In this document: positions 28,776 through 37,692 of the stretch, piece after piece
How the letters are laid out: every line of letters starts with the position of its first letter
Numbering within the stretch: the stretch's first letter is position 1
From: Galbitalea sp036271875
GTDB lineage: Bacteria; Actinomycetota; Actinomycetes; Actinomycetales; Microbacteriaceae
Direction of reading: 5' to 3'
Length of the DNA: 64,000 nt
Assembly: GCA_036271875.1 (NCBI GenBank)
Contig: DATAZU010000006.1
Coordinates: 1-64,000 of the forward strand
The notes under the pieces: model-generated
Seen by the model: the letters and a program-made list of their open reading frames with translations, nothing else
Told to the model about the DNA's origin: nothing
Database searches by the model: none
Program-made: the position numbers and the translations under genes

Positions 28776-29620
28776 CCGTGACGTCCTTCGGCGCGCGGCT
28801 CACCGAAGTCTTTGCCGACCGAGGCCACCTCTGCGTCGGCATCGACCCGCATCCCTACCTTCTTGAGCGCTGGGGCCTGCCGGACTCGGGCAAGGGGCTG
28901 AGGGAGTTCGGTTCACGGGTTGTCGAGGCGGTGAGTGGTCGAGTCGGCATCGTCAAGCCACAGGTTGCCTTCTTCGAGCGTCACGGCTCGGCTGGTTACG
29001 ATGCGCTGGAGCGAACGATCGCCTCGGCTCGGGACGCCGGCCTGCTCATCATCGCGGATGCCAAGCGCGGCGATGTCGGGACCAGCGTTGAGGCATACGC
29101 GCAATCATGGCTTCGCCCCGGGTCGCCTCTGGAATCGGATGCCATGACGATTAGTGCATACCAGGGTGTTGGCTCACTTGAGGCGCCGATGATCCTTGCT
29201 CGCGAACACGGGAAGGGCCTGTTTATCCTTGCCGCGACATCCAACCCCGAGTCATTTGCGATTCAATCCGCTGTCCTCAGACACGGCGCACTAGCCCATC
29301 GCAGCGTCGCCGCGAGTATCGTGGATGAGGTGAACAAGGGCAACGTTCTGCCGCTCGGTTCATACGGCGTCGTGCTCGGGGCGACCATCACGCTCGCGGA
29401 TTTCGGCCTGGTGCCAGCTGATCTTGGCGCGACGCCCGTCCTGTCGCCGGGGTTCGGATTCCAGGGAGCGCCCTTTGCTGCTGTGCCCGCGGTGTTCGGA
29501 ACCGCATCCGGGAACGTGATCGTGAGTTCCTCGCGAGAGATTCTGGAGGCCGGTCCGAGCGGAATTGCGTCGGCGATCGCCGCTAAGTCGGCAGAGCTTG
29601 CCGAGGTTCTTTCGGTATGA
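28772..29620 (+). CDS. pyrF: Orotidine 5'-phosphate decarboxylase, type 2
   Basis: Final UMP step, decarboxylation of OMP. The 282-residue length and the sequence IIADAKRGDVGTSVEAYAQ with the catalytic Lys/Asp belong to the long (type 2, mycobacterial) class; CVGIDPHPYLLERWGL and FLPGFGFQG-like VLSPGFGFQGAP are also present. pyrD and pyrE are not in this operon. GTG 28772 and the stop both overlap their neighbours by four bases. Confidence 0.96.
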
Positions 29621-30522
29621 GTCCTCGGCCGGAGCCGCCAGAGGTGGATCGCGTTGCCGCCTCGCGTGCTGCCGTTGCTGCTCGGCGCGCCCGCGCGGCG
29701 GTGAAGCACGACGTTGCAACTCACGTGCGGACTGCCCGCGATGTGCTTGACACGGCGTGGGCGGATCCGCACTCACCCGAGGCGGGCCTGCGGGTTCGCG
29801 AGCTTCTGACGAGCGTCCCAACCCTTGGGCCGGTGCGCGCCGCGAAGGTCATGACGAGGCTCGGAATTGCCGAATCGAAGCGGGCCGCGGGACTCGGTGT
29901 TCACCAGCGCTCGGAGCTGTGGAACTACCTGCTGAAGCGCGAGGGTGGTGTTGTCCCGGGTCGGCTGGTCGTTCTCGCGGGCCCGACTGCTGTCGGCAAA
30001 GGCACGGTGTCAGCATTTATTCGGGAGAATTATCCGAATGTCTTGCTGAGTGTCTCAGCAACGACCCGTCCGCCCCGCCCCGGTGAGATCGATGGCATGC
30101 ACTACTACTTCGTCAGCGACGCCGAGTTTGACCGCATGATTGCGGGCCATGATCTATTGGAATGGGCCGTCGTGCACAATTGCTACCGCTATGGCACGCC
30201 GAAACCGCCGATCGATGCTGCCCTCGAGTCGGGTAGACAGGTCCTGCTCGAGATCGACCTGCAGGGTGCGCGTAACGTCAAGAAGGCGATGCCGAGCGCT
30301 GTACTGGTGTTCTTGCTGCCGCCTTCGTGGGAAGAATTGGTACGTCGACTGACCGGCAGGGGAACGGAAGATCCCTCGGAGCAGGCCCGACGACTCGAAA
30401 CCGCGCGCACCGAATTGGCGGCTCAGGATGAGTTCGACGCGCAGGTCGTGAACACCGACGCAAGCGTCGCGGCCCGCGAGGTCGTAGAATTGATGGCGAC
30501 GCGCGGGGGCCGAGTTCACTAG
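29617..30522 (+). CDS. gmk: Fusion protein: mIHF (actinobacterial integration host factor) domain + guanylate kinase
   Basis: A 301-residue protein. Residues about 113-301 are a guanylate kinase (GMP + ATP to GDP + ADP): P-loop GPTAVGKGT at 122-130, SATTRPPRPGEIDGMHYYFV, and the lid region RLTGRGTEDPSEQARRLETA. Residues about 10-110 match mIHF, the H2TH-type nucleoid protein: AAVAARRARAAVK, then VRELLTSVPTLGPVRAAKVM, RLGIAESKRAAGLGVHQRSE. In Mycobacterium tuberculosis mihF (Rv1388) and gmk (Rv1389) are adjacent separate genes. No stop or start lies between the parts here, so the protein would link DNA binding to nucleotide synthesis, or be cleaved later. The start overlaps the pyrF stop in ATGA. 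Confidence 0.93.
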   Translation: MSPRPEPPEVDRVAASRAAVAARRARAAVKHDVATHVRTARDVLDTAWADPHSPEAGLRVRELLTSVPTLGPVRAAKVMTRLGIAESKRAAGLGVHQRSELWNYLLKREGGVVPGRLVVLAGPTAVGKGTVSAFIRENYPNVLLSVSATTRPPRPGEIDGMHYYFVSDAEFDRMIAGHDLLEWAVVHNCYRYGTPKPPIDAALESGRQVLLEIDLQGARNVKKAMPSAVLVFLLPPSWEELVRRLTGRGTEDPSEQARRLETARTELAAQDEFDAQVVNTDASVAAREVVELMATRGGRVH

Positions 30523-30572
30523 GGCAGCCTTTTCGCGCGTTCGTTCGACTTCGCGCCCGTCCGGCGCGATAC

Positions 30573-30598
30573 ACAACCGCCGCGATTGGTTGTCGCGG
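30573..30598 (+). promoter_or_regulatory. Overlapping alternative stem-loops before rpoZ
   Basis: ACAACC (30573-30578) can pair with GGTTGT (30588-30593), or CCGCGA (30580-30585) with TCGCGG (30593-30598); the two stems exclude each other. They lie in the 122-base gap between gmk and rpoZ, about 50 bases before the rpoZ start, and could form a switch, a weak terminator or chance pairing. Confidence 0.3.
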
Positions 30599-30644
30599 TG
30601 AGCGTGCAGATGTTTTCGAAACACAGCATTTCTAAGGAGCAACC

Positions 30645-30905
30645 ATGGCTGAGAAGCAGACCGGAATCATTGACCCGCCGATCGACGAGTTGCTCTCGAA
30701 GGTGGACTCCAAGTACGCGCTGGTGATCTTCGCTTCCAAGCGTGCCCGCCAGATCAACGACTACTACGCCGACCTGCACGAGGGAAGTCTGTTCGACAAC
30801 GTTGGGCCGCTCGTCGACTCCACGATCGATGACAAGCCGCTGTCGGTCGCGCTGCGCGAGATCAACGACGACCGTCTCGTTCTTACGTCGCTCATCGAAG
30901 AGTAG
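30645..30905 (+). CDS. rpoZ: RNA polymerase omega subunit
   Basis: Small subunit that aids folding of beta-prime and stabilises RNA polymerase. The 86-residue product has the conserved PPIDELLSKVDSKYALVIFA, SKRARQINDYY and KPLSVALREINDDRL. ATG 30645 with AAGGAGC upstream. The gmk-rpoZ-coaBC-metK order is conserved in actinobacteria; 19 bases separate it from coaBC. Confidence 0.97.
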   Translation: MAEKQTGIIDPPIDELLSKVDSKYALVIFASKRARQINDYYADLHEGSLFDNVGPLVDSTIDDKPLSVALREINDDRLVLTSLIEE

Positions 30906-30924
30906 TTCGAGCACTTTTCGCGAA

Positions 30925-32106
30925 GTGAACATCGTCGTCGGCATCACCGGGGGCATCGCGGCATACAAAGCCGTGAGCGTTGTGCGGGCGTTTGTGCTCG
31001 CCGGGCACTCTGTTCAGGTGGTCGCGACGGATGCTGCACTCCGGTTCGTCGGAAAGCCCACCCTGGAGGCGATCAGTCGTAACCCCGTCTACACCGGGCT
31101 GTATGAGGGCGTTGCCGAGGTGCGTCACGTCGCAATCGGACAGGGCGCCGACCTGATCGTTGTCGCTCCGGCGACCGCAAATTTCCTTGCCCAGCTTGCC
31201 GGGGGATTCGCTGCGGACCTGCTCGGAAACACCATCCTCGCGAGCGATGCGCCGATCGTGGTCGCTCCCGCCATGCACACCGAAATGTGGAACAACGCGG
31301 CAACCGTCGCGAATGTTGCGACCATCCGCGCGCGCGGTGTGAGAGTGGTCGGTCCCGCGACTGGGCAGCTCACCGGCACGGACTCGGGAGCGGGGCGGAT
31401 GTCGGAGCCCGAGGACATTGTCTCGGCCGCGCTCGCCCTGCTCGAACCCGCGGGGGATCTTGTCGGCAGGCGAATTGTCGTGACGGCGGGAGGCACCCGG
31501 GAACCGCTCGATCCGGTGCGCTACCTCGGCAATCGGTCAAGCGGCAAGCAGGGCCTGGCCCTGGCGCTGGCCGCCGCGTCGCGTGGCGCCGTGGTGACCT
31601 TGATCGGAGCGAACCTCGAGGTGGATACCCCGTCCTCCGTTTCGGTGCAGCACGTCAGGACAACCCTGGAACTCCGGGATGCGGCAACTGCCGCTGCAGT
31701 CGATGCGGACGTTGTGATCATGGCGGCGGCGGTTGCGGACTATCGCCCGGAATCAGTCGCCGAATCCAAGATCAAGAAGGAGCAGCAGGGCGACGAGCTC
31801 GTTCTCCGCCTGGTGAAAAACCCGGACATCCTCCAGGAGTTGTCGTCGAAGCGGAAGAAGGGCCAGATCATTGTCGGCTTCGCCGCGGAGACCGAGACCG
31901 ATCCTGCTGTACTGCTCGAACTGGCGCGCGGAAAGGTCGCTCGCAAGGGATGCGATTTTCTTGTCGTCAACAGTGTCGGCTGGACGACGGGGTTTGCCAC
32001 GGACAGCAACGCGGTCACGATCGTGTCGGCGTCCGGCGATATAGTTGGCGAGGCCGCGGGCAGTAAGAACGTCGTCGCGAATCGCATATTGGATGTGCTG
32101 AAGTAG
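30925..32106 (+). CDS. coaBC: Bifunctional phosphopantothenoylcysteine decarboxylase / phosphopantothenate-cysteine ligase
   Basis: Two successive steps of coenzyme A synthesis. The 393-residue product has an N-terminal FMN-dependent CoaC domain (NIVVGITGGIAAYKAVS, active His in EVRHVAIGQGADLIVVAPAT, PAMHTEMWNN) and a C-terminal CoaB domain from about 180 (GRRIVVTAGGTREPLDPVRY, NRSSGKQGLALA, MAAAVADYRP, KIKKEQQGDELVLRLVKNPD). GTG 30925 is placed directly at the family start; no good ribosome site is seen (GCGAA), so coupling with rpoZ is possible. Confidence 0.95.
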   Translation: MNIVVGITGGIAAYKAVSVVRAFVLAGHSVQVVATDAALRFVGKPTLEAISRNPVYTGLYEGVAEVRHVAIGQGADLIVVAPATANFLAQLAGGFAADLLGNTILASDAPIVVAPAMHTEMWNNAATVANVATIRARGVRVVGPATGQLTGTDSGAGRMSEPEDIVSAALALLEPAGDLVGRRIVVTAGGTREPLDPVRYLGNRSSGKQGLALALAAASRGAVVTLIGANLEVDTPSSVSVQHVRTTLELRDAATAAAVDADVVIMAAAVADYRPESVAESKIKKEQQGDELVLRLVKNPDILQELSSKRKKGQIIVGFAAETETDPAVLLELARGKVARKGCDFLVVNSVGWTTGFATDSNAVTIVSASGDIVGEAAGSKNVVANRILDVLK

Positions 32107-32143
32107 CCTCCCGGCGGCCGCCCTCGAAATGATGAAAGGCCGC

Positions 32144-33340
32144 ATGAGCACGGGACTCCGTCTGTTCACCTCAGAATCCGTCACCGAGGGGCACCCGGAC
32201 AAGATCTGTGACCAGATCAGTGACAGCATTCTGGATGCGCTCCTCGAGGTCGATCCGCACGCCCGTGTGGCCGTCGAAACGCTGGTCACCACCGGCCTGG
32301 TACACGTTGCCGGTGAGGTTACAACGAGCGGTTACGTCGACATCCCCGGCATTGTGCGCAAGCGCATTACCGACATTGGGTACACCTCCTCCGACGTGTG
32401 GTTCGACGGGCGGTCCTGCGGCGTCGAGGTGTCGATCGGCGGCCAGTCACCAGACATCGCCGTCGGCGTGAATACGGCCCAGGAGACTCGCGAGGGCAAT
32501 AGCACGGATGCAAATGACGCTCAGGGTGCAGGCGATCAGGGAATCATGTTCGGTTACGCGACGACAGAGACGCCGGAGCTCATGCCCATCCCGATCTGGG
32601 TTGCTCACCGGATGGCAGAACGACTCGCCGAAGTTCGCAAACAGGGCATCGTCGACTACCTCAGGCCAGACGGCAAGACCCAGGTGACGATCGGATACGA
32701 GGGCGTCGTGCCTCGCACCGTCGACACTGTCGTGGTGTCCACTCAGCACTCCCCGGCGATCCCCATCGAGGATCTCCGGGTTGAGGTCGAACGACTCGTC
32801 ATCCGTCCCGTGCTCGATCGGATCGACCTTGACTCGCGATCGCCCAAGATCTTCATCAATCCAACCGGCGTCTTTCACATCGGCGGCCCGCAGGGCGACG
32901 CAGGACTCACCGGCCGCAAGATCATTGTGGATACCTACGGCGGCGCCGCGCGTCACGGTGGCGGTGCATTTAGCGGAAAAGACCCGTCGAAGGTCGATCG
33001 ATCCGCCGCGTACGCGATGCGCTGGGTCGCAAAGAATGCGGTTGCCGCTGGCCTCGCAGACCGACTCGAGGTTCAGGTGGCGTACGCGATCGGCAAGGCG
33101 TCGCCTGTCGGGCTGTACGTGGAGAGCTTCGGCACCGGGCATGTCGACGATGACACCATCATCGGCGCGATCCGCGAAGTGTTCGATTTGCGACCGGCCA
33201 GCATCATCCGTGAGCTCGACCTGCTGCGGCCCATTTACGCGCAGACCTCCACCTACGGACACTTCGGGCGCGAACTGCCCGACTTCGGCTGGGAGAAGCT
33301 CGATCGGGTCGACGCACTGCGCAGCGCCGCCAAGCTCTGA
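32144..33340 (+). CDS. metK: S-adenosylmethionine synthetase
   Basis: Forms S-adenosylmethionine from methionine and ATP. The 398-residue product has FTSESVTEGHPDKICDQISD, the GAGDQGIMFGYAT motif, and GGGAFSGKDPSKVDRSAAYA P-loop. ATG 32144 (MSTGLRLF) has AAAGG four bases before it and matches relatives; ATG 32129 or 32132 would add up to five residues. No SAM riboswitch fits in the 37-base gap after coaBC. Confidence 0.97.
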   Translation: MSTGLRLFTSESVTEGHPDKICDQISDSILDALLEVDPHARVAVETLVTTGLVHVAGEVTTSGYVDIPGIVRKRITDIGYTSSDVWFDGRSCGVEVSIGGQSPDIAVGVNTAQETREGNSTDANDAQGAGDQGIMFGYATTETPELMPIPIWVAHRMAERLAEVRKQGIVDYLRPDGKTQVTIGYEGVVPRTVDTVVVSTQHSPAIPIEDLRVEVERLVIRPVLDRIDLDSRSPKIFINPTGVFHIGGPQGDAGLTGRKIIVDTYGGAARHGGGAFSGKDPSKVDRSAAYAMRWVAKNAVAAGLADRLEVQVAYAIGKASPVGLYVESFGTGHVDDDTIIGAIREVFDLRPASIIRELDLLRPIYAQTSTYGHFGRELPDFGWEKLDRVDALRSAAKL

Positions 33341-33342
33341 CA

Positions 33343-35337
33343 ATGGCGAGTGAGGCGTCGAGCGGGCGACCGTCGATTGCCCGGGTGTGGATTGACTCAC
33401 CGCTGCCACAGCTCGATCGACTGTTTGACTACCGCATCCCGCCGGAGCTCCTCGATGACGTGAGCATCGGCGTTCGACTGCGGGTGCCCTGGCGTTCGGC
33501 CGGGCGCTTCGTGGACGCGTACGTTGTCGAACTCGCGGACACGATTGAATTCACGGGCACTCTGAGCCCGGTCGAAGCGGTCGTCTCACCGGTACCCGTG
33601 CTTGCCCCCGAGGTGGCCGCGCTCGCTCGACGAGTGTCCGAGCGGGCGGCCGGATCGGCCATCGATGTCGTCCGCGTCGCCGTCCCGACTCGCCAGGCCC
33701 GCGTGGAGAAGGCGTGGCTCGCCGCGTCGCCGGATGCTCCGCTCCCTCCGGTCACGGCCCTGCCGATTGATGGGTACGCGGGCGACGCGATCGCCACGGC
33801 AATCGCATCCGGCGGGCGTATCGCGATCGATGCGGTCCCGACGGGCGGCGCCCTGCCGAACGGCGGCTGGGTCGGTCGCTGGGCGATAACTCTTGCCCAG
33901 GCGGCCAGCGAATCGCTGTCAATGGGCAAATCCGCAATCCTCGCCGTACCGGACTTCCGCGACCAGCAGCAGTTGACTCTGGCCCTCGCGGCGCTGCTTC
34001 CACCCGGGCAGGTCGTCAGGCTCGATGCCCGGCAGTCCAATCCGGAGCGCTATCGGGCCTTCCTGAGGTGTCTCGGAACCGATCCGGTCGTCATCATCGG
34101 CAATCGATCCGTTGTTTACGCCCCCGCGCAGCGGCTGGGCCTGATTGCCATCTGGGACGACGGCGATCCGCTATATGCGGAGCCTCTCGCTCCCTATGTC
34201 AACACTCGAGATGCCGCGCTCGTGCGGCAGGAGTTGCAGGAGTGTGCCCTCCTGTTTCTGGGGCACTCACGAAGTACCGAGGTCGAGAGACTGGTGGAGC
34301 TCGGCTGGCTTTTCGCCGCAGCACCCACGCCGCGCGTACTTCCCAAAGTCATCCCGACAGTTCAGCAGAGTTCGAGCGAACGCCTTGCGGCCCAGGCGCG
34401 AATCCCATCGACAGCGTGGACGGCGGCTCGAACCGCGCTCGAATCCGGACCGGTGCTCGTGCAGGTGGCACGGCCGGGTTACGCTCCACGACTCGCGTGC
34501 GTTAGCTGCGGGCAATCGGCACGTTGTCTGCGCTGCGAAGGTCCGCTTGCGCAGAGAAGCGCCCGGTCAATCCCCGCCTGTGCATGGTGCGGAGCCATCG
34601 CAGCGAATTGGCATTGCGAGAACTGCGAGGGAACGACGATGCGCCTCGTCGGCGCGGGCGGAGCGTCGCGCACCGCCGAGGAGCTTGGACGCGCCTTTCC
34701 GGGCATCCGGATCATCGTGGCCGATGGTGATCACACTGTTCTCAGCGTCGGGTCGGAGCCAGCACTCGTCATCGCGACGCGGGGAGCTGAGCCGGTAGCA
34801 CCGGGCGGCTATCGTGCGGTGCTTCTGCTCGACGGCGAACAGATGGCCGCACGAGAAAGCCTGCGCGTCGGCGAAGACTGTCTCCGCTGGTGGTCGAATG
34901 CGATCGCTCTCGCGGCCCGTGGTGCCCCGTCGTATCTCGTCGGAGTCGGGGGAGCGCTTGCCTCCGCGCTGGCGACCTGGCGACAGCCGGACTACGCGAG
35001 GGCGGAACTCGCCGATCGTCGGCGGCTCAGGTTCCCGCCCGCGGTCCGGGTTGCCACGATCACGGGCACGCTCGATGCTGTAGCGAAGGCGATTGCCAAC
35101 GTGCCGGTACCGGGTGAGGACGTTCTCGGTCCGGTCGAAACGGGTCCCGGCACCGTCCGCACGATCCTAAGATTCGACTACGCAGCGGGAACCGAGATCG
35201 CCACCGACCTGCGGTCGGAGCTGATCCGCAGCGCGACGTCCCGGCGCCGCGCGCTCGGCGGCAAGTCGAACGGTGGACCGGCACCGGCGGGGCTGCGCGT
35301 GCGGTTCGATGACGTCGAGCCCTTTGAATCGGGCTGA
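33343..35337 (+). CDS. priA: Primosomal protein PriA (N'), actinobacterial helicase-degenerate form
   Basis: Replication-restart factor that recognises forks. The 664-residue product has the N-terminal DNA-binding domain (RVWIDSPLPQLDRLFDYRIP), and eight cysteines in four CxxC pairs at about 386-440 (CVSCGQSARCLRC, CAWCGAIAANWHCENC) that bind two zinc ions. It lacks a Walker A GxxxxGKT: the equivalent region reads GKSAILAVPDFRDQQQL with no P-loop before it, and the DEAH box is IWDDGDPL. This loss is known in actinobacterial PriA, which are thought not to unwind DNA. Starts two bases after metK. Confidence 0.92.
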   Translation: MASEASSGRPSIARVWIDSPLPQLDRLFDYRIPPELLDDVSIGVRLRVPWRSAGRFVDAYVVELADTIEFTGTLSPVEAVVSPVPVLAPEVAALARRVSERAAGSAIDVVRVAVPTRQARVEKAWLAASPDAPLPPVTALPIDGYAGDAIATAIASGGRIAIDAVPTGGALPNGGWVGRWAITLAQAASESLSMGKSAILAVPDFRDQQQLTLALAALLPPGQVVRLDARQSNPERYRAFLRCLGTDPVVIIGNRSVVYAPAQRLGLIAIWDDGDPLYAEPLAPYVNTRDAALVRQELQECALLFLGHSRSTEVERLVELGWLFAAAPTPRVLPKVIPTVQQSSSERLAAQARIPSTAWTAARTALESGPVLVQVARPGYAPRLACVSCGQSARCLRCEGPLAQRSARSIPACAWCGAIAANWHCENCEGTTMRLVGAGGASRTAEELGRAFPGIRIIVADGDHTVLSVGSEPALVIATRGAEPVAPGGYRAVLLLDGEQMAARESLRVGEDCLRWWSNAIALAARGAPSYLVGVGGALASALATWRQPDYARAELADRRRLRFPPAVRVATITGTLDAVAKAIANVPVPGEDVLGPVETGPGTVRTILRFDYAAGTEIATDLRSELIRSATSRRRALGGKSNGGPAPAGLRVRFDDVEPFESG

Positions 35338-35349
35338 GAGAATGGACTC

Positions 35350-36279
35350 GTGCCGTCGTTGAAACTCGTATTTGCCGGAAGCCCAGCGGCGGCAGTCCCA
35401 AGCCTGCGGGTACTCGTGGCGAGCGATCACCACATCGTGACGGTCATCACCCGCGAAGACTCGCCCGTGGGCCGCAGGGGCACGTTCGCCGAGACACCCG
35501 TCGCTGCGGCGGCGCGGGAACTGGCCCTGCCGGTCGTCAAGGCCGACCGGCTGGCAGGCGCGGCTACGGAGGCGGTGCAGAAGCTGCGTCCCGACCTCGG
35601 CGTGATCGTTGCCTATGGCGGGCTGGTACGCGAGCCGCTGTTATCTACGCCGCGCCTCGGTTGGATCAACCTGCACTTTTCGATCCTCCCCCGCTGGCGC
35701 GGGGCGGCGCCCGTTCAGCGCGCGATCATTGCGGGCGACGATCTCACCGGTGCCAGTGTCTTCCAGCTTGTGCCCGAACTGGATGCGGGAGACGTCTTCG
35801 GGCAGCTCACCCAGCCGATCGGAGCCATTGAGACGTCCGGCCACCTTCTTGAATCGCTCTCGCACTCCGGTGCCGAGCTGCTGCTACGAGTGATCGACAA
35901 CCTCGCCAATGGCTCGGCGAGCTCTGTGCCCCAGCGCGGAGACGTGACATTCGCGCCCAAGCTGACCCAGGAGGACGGCCGTATCGACTGGTCTGCCGAC
36001 GCGGTCGCGGCATCCGCCCTGATCCGCGGTGTGACCCCCGAGCCGGGCGCGTTCACAACGATCGACGACGCGCGACTGAAGGTCCTCGACGTGGCAATCG
36101 CGCGCGATGCCCCGCGTCGTGAGCCCGGGACGCTCGCGCTGGAGGGCCGTCGGCTGCTCGTCGGCACGGCAACCGATCCACTCGAGCTCGTCGTCGTGCA
36201 GCCGGCGGGGCGTAAGCCCATGTCTGCGGCGGACTGGTGGCGGGGGCGTCCCGCCACTGCGGGACGGATCGCGCAGTGA
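35350..36279 (+). CDS. fmt: Methionyl-tRNA formyltransferase
   Basis: Formylates initiator Met-tRNA using 10-formyl-THF. The 309-residue product has the N-terminal catalytic domain with KLVFAGSPAAAVPSLRVL, VAYGGLV, and WINLHFSILPRWRGAAPVQR (catalytic Asn and His), Asp in VPELDAGDVFG, and a C-terminal OB-like domain (DGRIDWSADAVAASALIRGV). GTG 35350 lacks a ribosome site; GAGAAT (35338-35343) ends six bases upstream and could be a -10 for a leaderless start. The end overlaps rsmB in GTGA. def is not adjacent. Confidence 0.95.
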   Translation: MPSLKLVFAGSPAAAVPSLRVLVASDHHIVTVITREDSPVGRRGTFAETPVAAAARELALPVVKADRLAGAATEAVQKLRPDLGVIVAYGGLVREPLLSTPRLGWINLHFSILPRWRGAAPVQRAIIAGDDLTGASVFQLVPELDAGDVFGQLTQPIGAIETSGHLLESLSHSGAELLLRVIDNLANGSASSVPQRGDVTFAPKLTQEDGRIDWSADAVAASALIRGVTPEPGAFTTIDDARLKVLDVAIARDAPRREPGTLALEGRRLLVGTATDPLELVVVQPAGRKPMSAADWWRGRPATAGRIAQ

Positions 36280-37679
36280 CGGGTCGTTTCGGTAGCGACC
36301 GCGGGTCAGCAAGGACCGGTTCCGTGCAGCCTGCGCGGCGGATAGCACTCGACGTTTTGATTGCCGTGCGCGAGTCCGACGCCTATGCGAACCTGCTGCT
36401 CCCCGTCCGACTGGAGCGCGCCCGACTGTCCGAGGCGGATGCCGGGCTTGCCACCGAATTAACGTATGGCACGCTTCGGATGAGCGGATACTACGACCGC
36501 GTGATCGAGCTCGCCGCGCATCGGCCGCCGAGTGAGATCGATCCGTCGATCCTCGATGTCTTGCGGCTCGCCTCCCATCAGCTTCTGTCTATGCGCGTGG
36601 CGCAACACGCCGCGGTCGACGAGGCAGTATCGCTTGCGCGCACGGTCGGGTCGAACTCGGCGATTGGATTCGTCAACGGCGTCCTGCGGACGATTACTCG
36701 CTCATCGCCTGACGAGTGGCAGGAGCGCGTGCTCGCGGCGGCGAGCACGGAGGACGAGAAGCTTGCCGCACGCTACTCGCACCCAGAGTGGGTAATTCGA
36801 GCGTTTCGACAGTCGCTTGCTGCCGAAAACAGCGAGGACGAGCTCGAGGCCCTGCTCGCATCCGACAACGAACCACCTCGTGTGACCGCGACAGCATTGC
36901 CCGGTGAGTCCACTGTCGCCGACCTTGGCGATCGGTCGAGCAAGTATTCGCCGATTGGCGGAGTACTTGCGAGTGGCGATCCCTCCCGCATACCAGCGAT
37001 TCGCGCGGGGAAAGCCCGCGTCCAGGACGAGGGTTCCCAATTGGCGGCGCTCGCTCTCAGCCGGGCGCGTCCGATCGAGGCGGGGGAACAGTGGCTCGAT
37101 CTCTGCGCCGGGCCGGGTGGAAAGGCCGCGCTGCTTGCCGCCGAGGCGGCGCAGGGTGGCGCGATCCTCGTCGCGAACGAGCTGGTGCCGGCGCGGGCCG
37201 GGCTGGTTCGCAATGCGCTTGCCGTCTTTTCGCCGTCACCCGAGGTGTGGGAAGAGGACGGCACAGGGATCGGCGAACAGCGCCCCGGTCGATTCGATCG
37301 CATTCTGCTTGATGCACCGTGCACGGGCCTCGGGGCGCTACGACGCAGACCGGAAGCACGCTGGCGCAAGCAACCCAGGGACGTCGCGGACCTGGCCGCG
37401 CTTCAGTTCGCTCTCTTGCGATCCGCCGTCGACGCACTGAAACCGGGCGGGATACTTGCTTACGTGACCTGCTCGCCCCACCTCGGCGAAACCCGTGTCG
37501 CGGTTCAGTCGGCCCTGCGGAAACTCGGCGATCAAGTCTCAACCATCAACACACAGCGTGTCCTGGCCGGGGTGACCCGTGTCCCACTGGAACTTCCCGC
37601 TGCCGAGCACGTGCAGCTCTGGCCGCACCGACACGGCACAGACGCCATGTTCATCCAGCTGCTCGAAAAGAAGCTCTAG
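36276..37679 (+). CDS. rsmB: 16S rRNA (cytosine-967-C5)-methyltransferase RsmB
   Basis: SAM-dependent methylation of C967 in 16S rRNA. The 467-residue product has an N-terminal NusB-like RNA-binding domain (ARRIALDVLIAVRESDAYAN, DEAVSLARTVGSNSAIGFVN) and a Rossmann methyltransferase domain with WLDLCAGPGGKAALLAAEAA, LLDAPCTGLGALRRRPEARW and the catalytic Cys of YVTCSPHLGET. GTG 36276 overlaps fmt by four bases. Confidence 0.94.
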   Translation: MTGRFGSDRGSARTGSVQPARRIALDVLIAVRESDAYANLLLPVRLERARLSEADAGLATELTYGTLRMSGYYDRVIELAAHRPPSEIDPSILDVLRLASHQLLSMRVAQHAAVDEAVSLARTVGSNSAIGFVNGVLRTITRSSPDEWQERVLAAASTEDEKLAARYSHPEWVIRAFRQSLAAENSEDELEALLASDNEPPRVTATALPGESTVADLGDRSSKYSPIGGVLASGDPSRIPAIRAGKARVQDEGSQLAALALSRARPIEAGEQWLDLCAGPGGKAALLAAEAAQGGAILVANELVPARAGLVRNALAVFSPSPEVWEEDGTGIGEQRPGRFDRILLDAPCTGLGALRRRPEARWRKQPRDVADLAALQFALLRSAVDALKPGGILAYVTCSPHLGETRVAVQSALRKLGDQVSTINTQRVLAGVTRVPLELPAAEHVQLWPHRHGTDAMFIQLLEKKL

Positions 37680-37680
37680 C

Positions 37681-37686
37681 TATCCT
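37681..37686 (+). promoter_or_regulatory. -10 hexamer of a probable leaderless rpe promoter
   Basis: TATCCT directly after the rsmB stop, with six bases to the rpe ATG. No ribosome site is present, so rpe may be transcribed from here as a leaderless mRNA in addition to read-through. Confidence 0.45.
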
Positions 37687-37692
37687 TGGGTC

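Noticed and set aside
32107..32143. SAM riboswitch before metK
   Set aside because: Only 37 bases separate coaBC and metK, too short for any known SAM aptamer.
33343..35337. PriA as a frameshifted pseudogene because helicase motifs are missing
   Set aside because: The frame is intact over 664 codons with all zinc cysteines, and the same loss is typical of actinobacterial PriA.
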